Both the position numbers and the translations under genes were made by a program. Positions 8,379 to 17,300 of a stretch of DNA of 64,000 nucleotides are shown one piece after another. The notes below the pieces were generated by a model. It was given only the letters and a program-made list of their open reading frames with translations. It did no database searches and was not told the origin of the DNA. Position 1 is the stretch's first letter. Each line of letters opens with the position of its first letter. Source of the DNA: Escherichia boydii (GTDB taxonomy: Bacteria > Pseudomonadota > Gammaproteobacteria > Enterobacterales > Enterobacteriaceae); contig CP169086.1 of NCBI GenBank assembly GCA_041890495.1, positions 1 through 64,000 of the forward strand. The letters run 5' to 3'.

Positions 8379-8921
8379 ATGAATATGAAAAACGTTAATA
8401 TTTTGACTACCGATATCGCGGCCATTAATGCTCTTTCTGGCGTAGAACTGACTGACTTTCTCACTGCCGGGTATCAGGTAAAATGTTCAGGAGAAAGGGA
8501 GGTTTCGCTGGTGGGCTTTCCGTGTTTAGCAAGCAACAAGCAGCCGGTAGAAGTTGGTCCCGGCATTTTCATTAATCGCGTGTACAGCAGAGACAGCCAG
8601 TCTCTGAGCGGGAAATTGCGCTATGACCTGTCTAATGGTCTGGCAACCAGTGCATTTTCATTTTTCTCCCAGTCAGGCTGGTATGGGGGATTCCGTGTCG
8701 TATCCTTCCGTGACAACGGGCCAGCTGCGTTGATCAACATTGGCATTGTCCATGAGAATGTATTGAATGCATTTTGTGCTGACTTCCCCCGGGCCAATGT
8801 GAGCGTAACCCGTTTTCATTGTGGCATGACGCTTGAGCAGATCCGAATGTTCATTTCAGATACCGCTTACGATATGCCGCTTTATAACAACGAGTCTGAC
8901 TTTCGCAGGCTCGCCAGTTAG
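8379..8921 (+). CDS. Hypothetical protein, 180 aa
   Basis: Start ATG 8379, with an alternative ATG two codons later. The soluble protein has a glycine-rich middle (FSQSGWYGGFRVVSF). The N-terminal helix resembles a short interaction domain (AAINALSGVELTDFLTAG). Third of the group starting at 7540. No family or active-site motif was recognised. Confidence 0.65.
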   Translation: MNMKNVNILTTDIAAINALSGVELTDFLTAGYQVKCSGEREVSLVGFPCLASNKQPVEVGPGIFINRVYSRDSQSLSGKLRYDLSNGLATSAFSFFSQSGWYGGFRVVSFRDNGPAALINIGIVHENVLNAFCADFPRANVSVTRFHCGMTLEQIRMFISDTAYDMPLYNNESDFRRLAS

Positions 8922-8940
8922 CATGGAGGCTGACTTCAGT

Positions 8941-9005
8941 GCTTACGCCTAAAAACCAATGAGCGAAGTGGCGGAACCGGTTGGCTTCGCCCAGTTGGCG
9001 TGAGC
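8941..9005 (+). other. Nested hairpin downstream of the 8379 gene
   Basis: Outer arms gcttacgcc (8941-8949) and ggcgtgagc (8997-9005) pair at eight of nine positions. Inside them gcgaag (8963-8968) pairs with cttcgc (8985-8990). No T-run follows, so this is not a standard terminator. It could be a structured RNA or a recombination relic. Confidence 0.4.
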
Positions 9006-9085
9006 GATTAGTTCTATACGGGAAGAAGTCATAGTATTCTGAAATGATAGTTATCTCATACTAACGATAGTCATGGAGTTTCTTA

Positions 9086-9454
9086 ATGGGCGTTGATATC
9101 TGCTGGCGATTTCAAAGGGAAGAAAAGCCTGGTAAATGGATAAATTTATCAAGCAATTATAAAGGCGACCGCTCATATCTCCACTTTGCCTGGCTCGGAT
9201 TTGATGTTGATCGTGAATGGGCGAGCACATCAGGAGTTTTTATCCACGCATTACGCGGATTACCTGATGATATACCGTCCGAAGATGATGATTTATTCGG
9301 TGAACATTCATACTCATGGCTGAGTTCGGAAGAAATTTTGTCAGCCATACCACCCGATAACGCCGGAGAGGTGATCCAGGCATTTGTTGAAGAAGTAAAG
9401 CGTCTCCACGTGGAGAACGGCAGCGTCCGTTTCGTCTTTGGATTTGAAGGATAA
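9086..9454 (+). CDS. Hypothetical protein, 122 aa
   Basis: Acidic, aromatic-rich soluble protein (starts MGVDICWRFQREE). ATG 9086 has GGAG nearby. The region is slightly AT-rich. It stands alone, with hairpin-rich DNA on both sides. I do not recognise the family. Confidence 0.6.
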   Translation: MGVDICWRFQREEKPGKWINLSSNYKGDRSYLHFAWLGFDVDREWASTSGVFIHALRGLPDDIPSEDDDLFGEHSYSWLSSEEILSAIPPDNAGEVIQAFVEEVKRLHVENGSVRFVFGFEG

Positions 9455-9886
9455 CCCGTAAGAAAGTAGCTATCTTACCCGGCTAGGTCTCCAATTTCTC
9501 TGATGCTCAAAGAGAGCCGGGCATGGTGCCCACACATCCCCTACCATTCCGATTTGATATTCGTCTAATACACCCTTTAAAGAAAACAAGCAGACGGCAA
9601 TGAGACGTTGGCTTGCCGTCAGCAAATATGAGACGTCAGTAGACGATGCTTGTCCTGCGGAACGTGAATCTGTTTACAGGGCGTAAAGCCGTACCATACA
9701 TCAGGGCTCAGAGAGCCGGGGTCTCCTCCAGATTGCTTGAATTTAGTGACTCTGGCAGGCGTATCCCTATGACTTTTTTCCGGATGGCAAATTAAGATCG
9801 AACAGGACCAAATTAGTACTCTTTCCTAAACGGAAATACTGAATCACCCTGATATAACTGGTCTCTCACCAGACAGGAGATCATCA
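9455..9886 (+). other. Hairpin-rich non-coding region
   Basis: No credible gene in 430 bp. Visible structures are cccggct (about 9478) with agccggg (about 9515), and gacggcaa/ttgccgtc (about 9593-9620) around one of two copies of atgagacgt. A second agagagccggg occurs near 9710. The upstream part could terminate the 9086 gene; a small RNA is possible but cannot be shown from sequence alone. Confidence 0.35.
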
Positions 9887-10186
9887 ATGGAACGTGTAAT
9901 ATTTTCAGTAATCTTTTTTATGATGCTGGGCGTACCTTTTTACCTTCTTTATAAAATTGCCCGGGACATTTTTGGGATCGCCGGTGCTGGTGAGCCTGCA
10001 CAATTGCCTCAGGGCAAGCAAAGACGCTCAGGAGGCGCTGGTTCGGGTTCGATCTGGCAAGGACACCATCTACAGGGGAGCAGCCATTTGAACCCCCTCG
10101 GAGGTGATTGTAATGGTGAAAATAGCATAGCTGGTGGTTGTGATGGTGGCGGTGGAGGAGGTGACGGAGGTGGTGGTGGTGACTGA
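9887..10186 (+). CDS. Small membrane protein with Gly/Asp-rich tail, 99 aa
   Basis: Strong ribosome site (CAGGAGA). Residues 4-28 form one membrane helix. The rest is low-complexity and ends in runs of glycine broken by aspartate (GGGGGGDGGGGGD). The frame may be a real single-pass protein with a flexible tail, or a membrane peptide whose tail is shaped by repeat expansion. No function can be assigned. Confidence 0.5.
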   Translation: MERVIFSVIFFMMLGVPFYLLYKIARDIFGIAGAGEPAQLPQGKQRRSGGAGSGSIWQGHHLQGSSHLNPLGGDCNGENSIAGGCDGGGGGGDGGGGGD

Positions 10187-10542
10187 TAGCCTGCAACTTT
10201 AACTATCAGGATGAAACCCATGTCCAGCAACCGGAAAAAGAATTCATTTCAACCGAAAAGCCCTGCCTTAAAGTGAAGCGTATTAAACGTGAAGGATGCT
10301 GAATTAGAGGGTATCGGTTTTATACTGAAGCGTAACTGGAAGAAGGATCTGAAATTAACTATTACGGAAAAGTAACTTTCTGACTCACCACGTACGCCCC
10401 TCGGTTATGCCATACAGTTTGATACGAAAACAGATCAGTAAGTAGATTGCTATACGCCGGAGAGAAGTCTATTTTTCATGCACCGAACCTGTTTGGCCTG
10501 CAATGGAAGCAGGTATAATAATCACATACAAAGGAGGGCATT
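10187..10542 (+). other. Intergenic region with one near-exact palindrome and a promoter
   Basis: No gene seen in 356 bp. It holds the palindrome at 10368-10380 and a promoter-like pair TTTGGC and TATAAT (about 10490-10520) before the 10543 gene. Confidence 0.45.
10368..10380. promoter_or_regulatory. Dispersed palindrome, near match (AAAAGTAACTTTC)
   Basis: 12 of 13 positions match; 163 bp upstream of the 10543 gene. Confidence 0.6.
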
Positions 10543-10827
10543 ATGAATACATTTTTATACGTGCTTTTGGCCTGGATTGTTGTGCTTTTTATCGCCAACA
10601 AACTGCTCGCAAGACGTAAGCCCAAGACGGTTAAAATCCTGGTACAGCGCAACGGGAAAGCCGCAGAGGTTGATGCTGTAGTGGTTCAGGGTTCAAAGAG
10701 AGCTAACAACAGTTCTGTTGCGGACAGCGACGCGGTAGATAGTTATTTTGAAATGAATCCTTACTCCCGCGAAAACCAGGCGAATGGTTGGGCTATGCTG
10801 GCCAGAGACGATGACCAGCTTAAATAA
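10543..10827 (+). CDS. Membrane-anchored small protein, 94 aa
   Basis: Excellent ribosome site (AAAGGAGGG). One N-terminal membrane helix (residues 3-21) is followed by a basic patch (RRKPKTVK) and a hydrophilic tail of about 65 residues, so it is probably an inner-membrane protein facing the cytoplasm. It is followed 65 bp later by the 10893 gene. Family not recognised. Confidence 0.65.
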   Translation: MNTFLYVLLAWIVVLFIANKLLARRKPKTVKILVQRNGKAAEVDAVVVQGSKRANNSSVADSDAVDSYFEMNPYSRENQANGWAMLARDDDQLK

Positions 10828-10892
10828 TCAGTTGAGTGTGATGTGTAAAGCAGCTTAAAACTCTAAATGGACGAACAGGGGAGGTGACAAAG

Positions 10893-11246
10893 ATGACAAC
10901 CAATACAACAATGACCACCTACCGCTCAGAAGAAATCGTGCCGTTCAGACGGCCCAAAGGGGATCTGGATAGTCGGTATATGCCTCAGGTGTATGCAATG
11001 GTGCGGAACTGGGCAAGTAACCCTGCTCAATATGGTGAGGGTGTACTGGCCTCCTACCGCCAACCGGCAGTAAACCTTGCCTACCAGGTAAAAGGAACTC
11101 GTGTTGTTTTAATTCTGGTACCAGTAGAGTGCGAGCCACCTGGAGTGATAATGACGGAAACAGTCCTGTGGCCGTCACTATCACTTGTAGAAGTCTTGCA
11201 GACCTTGCAGGAGGCCTGGCAAAATATTCCGGCGTTAAACCCCTGA
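10893..11246 (+). CDS. Hypothetical protein, 117 aa
   Basis: ATG 10893 is chosen over the in-frame GTG at 10884 because GGGGAGG lies at proper spacing to it. Soluble alpha/beta protein with the core GTRVVLILVPVECEPPG. Last plus-strand gene before the converging transfer operon. No family was recognised. Confidence 0.6.
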   Translation: MTTNTTMTTYRSEEIVPFRRPKGDLDSRYMPQVYAMVRNWASNPAQYGEGVLASYRQPAVNLAYQVKGTRVVLILVPVECEPPGVIMTETVLWPSLSLVEVLQTLQEAWQNIPALNP

Positions 11247-11469
11247 CGACTTCTGTCAATATCACCGGTTAGTGATTTACCTCTCTGCTGGTGGTCAGCC
11301 CGCCAAAGTTCAAATTATCTCTTTCTAAATTAGCCCGGATAAAAATCGGTCCCTCTAAAATAGCCTGCCCTGAGTAGGCTACGTCATACAAAGCGTTGGC
11401 CAGTCACCAGCTGGCTGGTGGCCATAATGCTCCACAGGATAAACCGTATCAGAACTACGCAAAGAAAAA

Positions 11470-11498
11470 GCCCCAACAATTTACCGATGGGGCCTTTT
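11470..11498. terminator. Bidirectional terminator between converging genes
   Basis: Stem gcccca/tggggc (11470-11475 and 11488-11493), flanked by a run of A on the left and T on the right. It can end the plus-strand 10893 transcript and the long minus-strand transfer operon. Confidence 0.75.
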
Positions 11499-11532
11499 GC
11501 AGACATTTTACAGCCTTACCAATGATAGAGCG

Positions 11533-12264
11533 CTAAGGCTTCTGCTTAGTGAACAGACTTGCCCACAGATAATGGATAAAGTTGAGCAGAATGTATGTTA
11601 CTCGTTGCTCGAATTTCATCGGGGCTTTGTACTTTGTCGTTATGTTGTGAATATGAGTAAGGTCCGTATAGAGCCCTGGCGACTTCCTTGTTGACTTCAA
11701 CACCGAACAGATGTGCTGAACAGACTCCGGTGTGAACAACCGTAGCCCTCGTCGTTGTTTGACTTTATGGATAAAATCGTCCATCCCCATACATAACCAT
11801 TCCGGCTTGATGCCATCAAACTTACAACGTCCGTTTATGATGACGACATTGATACATTCCAGTTCTCTAGCCTTAAGAGCAGACTGAATAGCCCTGATGT
11901 GCCCCTGGTTTTGCTTAAACGGGTTCTGCAACTTGAGGGTTCGGGACTGAGTCCATTTCCGCCAGTGGCTTTCCTCCAGAGTACCGTAGAGCTTGCCTAC
12001 GTAGTTTTTCTGCTCTATGACGTATATACCATGTGGGGCTACGAGAATGTGATCAACCTGCGTAGTGCTATGAGCCGACAACTGAAAGGTGAGATCACTA
12101 AGTAGCCCCTGAGCTTCTTCAGGAAGCCCAGATTCAATTGCCTTTGCAGTCCGCCGTTCCGCTATGGCAGAGGTCATAAAACCCAACAGACACAGCAACA
12201 CGACGAAAATAAGGATAATGAAAGCTACCCCCGTAATGCTCCACAGCAGATTGAAAGCATCCAT
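11533..12264 (-). CDS. NERD-domain membrane protein, 243 aa
   Basis: A membrane helix at about 10-30 is followed by a nuclease-related NERD domain at about 44-150. The family's core residues are visible in VDHILV (D71) and VIEQKNY (E84, K86), on the pattern of restriction-like nucleases. It is the last gene of the minus-strand transfer operon, one base after the S49 peptidase stop. A role in DNA processing at the membrane during transfer is a guess from family and position; NERD proteins are seldom characterised. Confidence 0.8.
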   Translation of the reverse strand: MDAFNLLWSITGVAFIILIFVVLLCLLGFMTSAIAERRTAKAIESGLPEEAQGLLSDLTFQLSAHSTTQVDHILVAPHGIYVIEQKNYVGKLYGTLEESHWRKWTQSRTLKLQNPFKQNQGHIRAIQSALKARELECINVVIINGRCKFDGIKPEWLCMGMDDFIHKVKQRRGLRLFTPESVQHICSVLKSTRKSPGLYTDLTHIHNITTKYKAPMKFEQRVTYILLNFIHYLWASLFTKQKP

Positions 12265-12265
12265 G

Positions 12266-13447
12266 TTACCTCACAGAGGGGTAGCTGGTGGCATTAACAG
12301 ATTCTACCAAGCGGGTAGTGGTACCGGTAAGGCTCTCAATATTTGAAGACAGGCTCATCAGCATGCCGAGTGCAGAGCGGAGATTACGATGAGGCTCATT
12401 GTAGTTTTTGAACGTGTCAGTGGAGTACATTTTTGAAAGACGTGTACGGATCTCTACTGACGTAAGATCTCCATCCACCAGGCCGTACTTAACTGCCTGA
12501 GGTGTTGGCCATACACGGCCTGAATAGAGAGAAACAGCATCGGCATCATGACGCGAGAGAAGCTTTTTACCCCGTCCAAGTTCAACATCAGTTATAAATT
12601 TTTCATGCATCGTGTTCAGGATCTCCTTCTGCATGAACTCCCTCGTTGAATCGGACAATGGGTGGAAGGGGTCAAGAGCATCTTTGAACTCACCGGCCGT
12701 AAGGGGCTCATTCTTGACGCCTACTGTGCTCATGATCTCTGACAGATTCCAGTGGTCCATACGCACACCGATAGAACCGATCAGGGCATTACTGTCGGCA
12801 TAAATTGCATCAGCGGGCGATACCGCGTAATAGCATGCGGATGCGCATATGCCTTTCACACTAACGATGATTGGTTTATATGAGTCTGCGATATCAGAGA
12901 AAAAACGACCGGTACCGCTGGAGAGTACTTCGAGGGAGTTTTGCTTCGACCGTGCTTCATCGCCACGTTCTGTGCTCCCGGTTTTGTTACTCTTGTCAGC
13001 GGCTACAGATGAAAGAGAGCCACCGGCATCTGATACGCGTTCAATCTGTGGCTGGTGGTTTTTAAGCGCGTTTATCTGGCGGTAAATAATGATGGCGTCA
13101 GAGGGACCACCACCACCTGACTCTGCCTCGATAATAACTGCTTTGGCATGGGGATTATTGTAAGCTTTGGCAAGAGCTGTTGCGATCACTGTTCCATCGC
13201 CCGTTTCCGAGCCGGTACCCATCTCGCCAGAAATCCGTATTACAGCTATATGGTCTTTCTTCCCTTCAGCGTCCTGCCATTGTTCGTAAAGATTGTAGAA
13301 AGAAAACCCTACAGCGGTCATGGCAATTAGCGACATAGCAACTTTTGCCGTGGTATGAATGCGAAACATCTTATAAAAACGGTCAGCGTTATCATTGAGC
13401 GATTCTTTGATATTTGTAGGGGACTTCCTTTTTTTACTGCTTAACAT
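12266..13447 (-). CDS. S49-family (SppA-like) membrane peptidase, 393 aa
   Basis: A membrane anchor at 34-53 is followed by a ClpP-fold domain. The likely nucleophile is S203 in ICASACYY and the general base K255 in AGEFKDALDPF, with the conserved ALIGSIGV between them. A polar insertion of about 55 residues (136-190) separates the oxyanion strand from the nucleophile. Such peptidases cut signal peptides or membrane proteins; here it may process a component of the transfer apparatus. The ribosome site is AAGGTGG. It lies between TraJ-like and NERD genes in the operon. Confidence 0.85.
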   Translation of the reverse strand: MLSSKKRKSPTNIKESLNDNADRFYKMFRIHTTAKVAMSLIAMTAVGFSFYNLYEQWQDAEGKKDHIAVIRISGEMGTGSETGDGTVIATALAKAYNNPHAKAVIIEAESGGGGPSDAIIIYRQINALKNHQPQIERVSDAGGSLSSVAADKSNKTGSTERGDEARSKQNSLEVLSSGTGRFFSDIADSYKPIIVSVKGICASACYYAVSPADAIYADSNALIGSIGVRMDHWNLSEIMSTVGVKNEPLTAGEFKDALDPFHPLSDSTREFMQKEILNTMHEKFITDVELGRGKKLLSRHDADAVSLYSGRVWPTPQAVKYGLVDGDLTSVEIRTRLSKMYSTDTFKNYNEPHRNLRSALGMLMSLSSNIESLTGTTTRLVESVNATSYPSVR

Positions 13448-13457
13448 CTGACCACCT

Positions 13458-14120
13458 TTACATGAGTTTTTGAAAGTTAGACCACAAGCGATTCAATGCA
13501 ATTCCCAGTATCAATAAAGCGACTGGTGGGAAAAGTTGAGCGATATTGTTAAATAGTGACATATTCGGCATGACCAGGTAGACCATCGTTAAAGCACTGA
13601 TCACCCAAAATGCTCGAAACCAAATACGATAAAACTGAACTGTAACCTTACCAAATACGTACCTCTTCAATTTCCACTGGTACATTCCATCTGCTAGCAT
13701 GGCAAATAGATAGGGCAGAAAAACGATTAGCCACCCCAGGATTAAGTTCCACCGGAAAATGGACTGATAAAGTAAGAGGGGTATGTTTTTGGCCATAGTG
13801 TAATTAATAGAGGTAAATTTTTCAGCAACAATGTTAATACCTCTGGCTGGTTTTTTGGTGTCAGGGATCAGAATAGTATTCAGATAGTCAATTAACTTAT
13901 AGTCATGTACCAACCAATTTAAAGTCGCTTCACTATTTGCAATAACAGACGTCCAACGGTCATTTGATATGATGGACCGGCTTGCATTAACCTCCTGAGT
14001 AATCTGATATTTGAGCTCCTCAGTATTCTGGAAAGCCAAGCTGTAACCAAAATAAATGACCATGCCAAAAAAAAGCATTGTTCTGAGCACTGCTGCTCTG
14101 CTTGTATTATCCGCAGCCAT
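13458..14120 (-). CDS. traJ: TraJ-like (DUF4400-type) inner-membrane transfer protein, 220 aa
   Basis: ATG 14120 is preferred because GGAGGG lies just upstream. Four hydrophobic segments (about 10-28, 125-150, 170-190, 195-212) surround a polar loop. Size, topology and place two genes after the coupling protein fit the TraJ/DUF4400 family of IncHI and SXT-type elements. In R27 TraJ is reported to interact with the coupling protein TraG at the inner membrane. It overlaps the upstream gene by 14 bp. The family call comes from pattern and context, not from a search. Confidence 0.68.
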   Translation of the reverse strand: MAADNTSRAAVLRTMLFFGMVIYFGYSLAFQNTEELKYQITQEVNASRSIISNDRWTSVIANSEATLNWLVHDYKLIDYLNTILIPDTKKPARGINIVAEKFTSINYTMAKNIPLLLYQSIFRWNLILGWLIVFLPYLFAMLADGMYQWKLKRYVFGKVTVQFYRIWFRAFWVISALTMVYLVMPNMSLFNNIAQLFPPVALLILGIALNRLWSNFQKLM

Positions 14121-15216
14121 TACTTTCCCTCCATTCACGAAAAAGAGCTAGCCTCTGATCGTGATTGCAATAGTTGTTACGCCACATCGTCGGGATACCC
14201 AGGAGCCAGTGGTACTGTTTAGGTATGATTTGGTCGATGAGGCTTAACTCCGCCAGTTCTTTATGCTCTGCGCTTTTCCACTCGATCTGTCCCACATCAG
14301 GAACAAATACAGCGGTCCTTGCTTTTGCGGCCTGGCGGGAAAATTCTATAAAGTTGATGCCCCACGGCGTCCAGTATCTGTACTGCTCGTTTAGGCCGAT
14401 GTTAAACACCGGCAGAGAAAGAGTTGAGTCGGCAAAAGCCGAAATCACATTTTTGCAGACTCTTGGACTATCTATTTTTTCCTGTTCGGTTTTGAGATGA
14501 GTTAGCAGTGCACGGTCAATAATGCTGTTAAAGGTGTTTGTATAAAGGCCATTAGGGTCAGGAAGCTGATCTATGGCAGTAATGATTTTAAATTTTAACC
14601 GAGAAAGAAAGGGAGAGTCCTCAATAGTAACTATATGACTATGTGTTGTTTCTGGATGAATCTGGGGTTTGATGCGCTGTACTTGTTTAAAAGAGACACT
14701 ACCTGGCAAATTAATGAATGCGCCCACCGTGCGTGTTAAATCGACGAAATAAGGCAAAAGATAGCAACCAAGCATACGGGCATTCTTTTTTACAAGATCA
14801 CACCGTTCGTCATTATTATCGAAAGATATACGGAAACTAACGAATTTACGTTCAGGACCTTCGCTGGTGGTCAGCGATTGAATCCATTCATGGCATGAAC
14901 CTTGTGGTACCGACCAGTAGCTGGTTTCACGGTCCCCAAAGGGATCAGTCGTGATCAACTCTCCCTTTAAAAGGAAAAGCTCAGACAGGGTATTTGCCAT
15001 GGAGAATAGGGAATCGATATCGTTGCTCTGACAAAATTTTCCCAAATGATGAAACGCGTTTTTTTCTATCTTAGTTAGCCGATCTCGAACTTCCTGAGAA
15101 TCTGCGTACTTTAAACCCAAAGACTGAAAGCGCCTTTTTACGAGCGAGCGACATTTGCTGACTTTTAGTGCAGAGCTTAAAATTTGCTGGCGCGTCAGGA
15201 CAATTTTTTCATCCAT
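14107..15216 (-). CDS. Conserved transfer-operon protein of unknown function, 369 aa
   Basis: ATG 15216 overlaps the TGA of the coupling-protein gene (ATGA), indicating coupled translation; the TTG one codon upstream is not needed. Soluble protein with no signal or membrane segment. The N-terminal 60 residues are rich in Lys/Arg (KCRSLVKRRFQSLGLKY), and the C-terminal half contains a mixed alpha/beta region. Always-overlapping placement between traG and traJ argues for a role in DNA transfer. I do not recognise the family. Confidence 0.7.
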   Translation of the reverse strand: MDEKIVLTRQQILSSALKVSKCRSLVKRRFQSLGLKYADSQEVRDRLTKIEKNAFHHLGKFCQSNDIDSLFSMANTLSELFLLKGELITTDPFGDRETSYWSVPQGSCHEWIQSLTTSEGPERKFVSFRISFDNNDERCDLVKKNARMLGCYLLPYFVDLTRTVGAFINLPGSVSFKQVQRIKPQIHPETTHSHIVTIEDSPFLSRLKFKIITAIDQLPDPNGLYTNTFNSIIDRALLTHLKTEQEKIDSPRVCKNVISAFADSTLSLPVFNIGLNEQYRYWTPWGINFIEFSRQAAKARTAVFVPDVGQIEWKSAEHKELAELSLIDQIIPKQYHWLLGIPTMWRNNYCNHDQRLALFREWRESNGCG

Positions 15217-17300
15217 CAATGCAACTTCCTTAGAAATTTATTAAGATTTTTGATATCGAGATTTTGACGCAAAGTAACTTTTCCGGCCTTCTTGAAAAGC
15301 ATTTCCGACAGAGTTGTGTTTGGCTTCATTTGTTTCTCAGCAACAGCAATAGGGATTTGGCCTACAACCTTCCTGCCATCTTGAAGCCTGGCAACTATGT
15401 GAAACATAGGGACCTGACCCAAGAGATCCTTTGGAATACTCTCTTCTAAAGTTGTCTGCTTTCTTTCTGAGATTGAACCTGAGAAGTTATTATGCGGCAA
15501 AGATGTTTCTGAACCGGTCGTATAAGTGACCATATTTGTGCTTATCGCACTCTTACCAAAGTTCTCTACAACAAGCGTCTGAGTAGGAGTATCGTTGACT
15601 CGCAAGCTTATATAATTGTTGCAGAGCCCCGTAATTCGATTGGCAGTTTCAACACTTGCCGCAGCAATAAAGTCGGAGATGGTTTGGGTGCAAATAAACA
15701 GTGCAATTTTCGCTGCACGACCCTGCGCCAGAAGGTTAATCATAGGGTTGTTAATGGCTGAGTGTGCCTCATCAACAAAAATACTTATCCTGGAATTAGC
15801 TGACATATCACCATCCTGAGCGTTGTAGCGACTACCGGCACAGGAGGTCAGATCTGACATTATTAATTGAGAAATAGCAGCTGCTGTATCGGGGTTTGAA
15901 AGGCCATCAAGCGAAATGTATAGCACCCCGCCAGTGCTGAACATCCCTTCGCTTGTTACAATTTCTCTTGATGATACTGAGTTCGGGTTAGGAGATAAAA
16001 GCTCATTTAAAGGTTTTTCAATGAGCATATCGAAAACAGGCATAATACCTGCGGTCATTTTAGCCATATGCTCTGGGTCGGACATTGAGTAATCAATAAG
16101 CTGGGAAACAGTATCTAACCAGTCTATTTGTTCGGACCCCTCGTAATTCATGAAATGAGCCGTAAACCATTCAGCGAGACGCTTGAAACGTACCGGCAAG
16201 GTTTCGTTAGCGACGTACTTAACTTTTTCGGTCCAGACATCGTAACCATAATATCTCGCGTAACATGACTCCATTACCTTGACTGTAAGATTCACAATAG
16301 ACATGTGGCTTTTCATGTTCTTGTGAATCAGATAAATAGAAGGCTTTTTCTCTATGTAAGAAAGCCCGGAAATCACATTGGAAACGAGAGCCTTGGCATA
16401 CTGAACGAATGGGTTAACCTCACCGGGAACTGTCACCAAGCTCAAAAGACGAGATGTTAGGTCAGAAACATTAGTATAGGTGTTGCAGACATCAATACAG
16501 ACCGAAGATGCAGGCTGGCCAGGATGAAATTTATAGAAAGGAAGACCGAGGGTCTTAGCCTCTTCCATTAGAGATTCTCGCCACTCTGCATCGTTCTTTG
16601 GATCTATGACAACAACAACATGACCAAGATGAAGCATGCTAATGCTTAGTAAACGCTGTAGCACCGTTTTCCCGGTACCCACGTTTCCGGTTATCAGAGT
16701 ATGACCAAACCAATTGTCTTCAGTTACAAATATGGGTTCCCTACGTTCCACAGCAAAAATTGCATTGCTGCCGCCCATCTTACGAGCCATTGCGTCAAAA
16801 TGTCTCTTAATTGGGTTGAAGACGAATGGCAACTCGATCTCACGTTTATCACTGGAGAGGTTAGCTATTTGATATGCCCGATCCGCATGTTCCGGGCCCC
16901 ACTCAAACCCATCACAAAAGTAGGACTTTCGCTCGGGTATATCCTTATTTTTATTTTGATAATCCTGAACCAGTTGACGATACTTTCGCTCATTGGAGAA
17001 AAAGTTACTTTTGTTAATTACACGCAGTGAATCAAGACTAACGAACATGAAATGTCGCTTGAATACACGCCAATGAGCCATCAAAAATGGCGCTGCTGTT
17101 TTGCAACGATAAAGGCACAGCAAAAAAAGCAATATTGAGGTGAACAGAACTATTGGGGCGATGTCCAGTCCGTCTGAAGAAAGTCCCATATAAAGCATAG
17201 AAACCGAACAAATCAAAAGTATTGAGGCACTACGATACTCAAGAATAGGCCGATAAAAATTCTCTTGTGCATGGAGGTTAGTCCTCTTCGAATCTGACAT
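15216..17300 (-). CDS. traG: Type IV coupling protein TraG (TraD/VirD4 family), 694 aa
   Basis: Two N-terminal membrane helices (about 26-42 and 48-64) are followed by the nucleotide-binding domain, with Walker A GNVGTGKT at 205-212 and Walker B IFVDEAH around 507-512. The family joins the relaxase-DNA complex to the secretion channel and powers DNA export. Its ATG overlaps the traI stop (TAATG). Two copies of the 13-bp palindrome lie inside the gene (17000-17012 exact; 15270-15282 near match, 54 bp before the next start). The name follows R27 usage and differs from F-plasmid TraG. Confidence 0.92.
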   Translation of the reverse strand: MSDSKRTNLHAQENFYRPILEYRSASILLICSVSMLYMGLSSDGLDIAPIVLFTSILLFLLCLYRCKTAAPFLMAHWRVFKRHFMFVSLDSLRVINKSNFFSNERKYRQLVQDYQNKNKDIPERKSYFCDGFEWGPEHADRAYQIANLSSDKREIELPFVFNPIKRHFDAMARKMGGSNAIFAVERREPIFVTEDNWFGHTLITGNVGTGKTVLQRLLSISMLHLGHVVVVIDPKNDAEWRESLMEEAKTLGLPFYKFHPGQPASSVCIDVCNTYTNVSDLTSRLLSLVTVPGEVNPFVQYAKALVSNVISGLSYIEKKPSIYLIHKNMKSHMSIVNLTVKVMESCYARYYGYDVWTEKVKYVANETLPVRFKRLAEWFTAHFMNYEGSEQIDWLDTVSQLIDYSMSDPEHMAKMTAGIMPVFDMLIEKPLNELLSPNPNSVSSREIVTSEGMFSTGGVLYISLDGLSNPDTAAAISQLIMSDLTSCAGSRYNAQDGDMSANSRISIFVDEAHSAINNPMINLLAQGRAAKIALFICTQTISDFIAAASVETANRITGLCNNYISLRVNDTPTQTLVVENFGKSAISTNMVTYTTGSETSLPHNNFSGSISERKQTTLEESIPKDLLGQVPMFHIVARLQDGRKVVGQIPIAVAEKQMKPNTTLSEMLFKKAGKVTLRQNLDIKNLNKFLRKLH
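15270..15282. promoter_or_regulatory. Dispersed palindrome, near match (CAAAGTAACTTTT), inside traG
   Basis: 12 of 13 positions match; 54 bp upstream of the next gene's start. Confidence 0.5.
17000..17012. promoter_or_regulatory. Dispersed palindrome AAAAGTTACTTTT (exact), inside traG
   Basis: Exact copy about 290 bp inside the coupling-protein gene. Confidence 0.6.

Noticed and set aside
8941..9005. Integron attC site
   Set aside because: The hairpin has arms of suitable size but lacks the RYYYAAC/GTTRRRY core sites, and no integrase or gene cassette is near.
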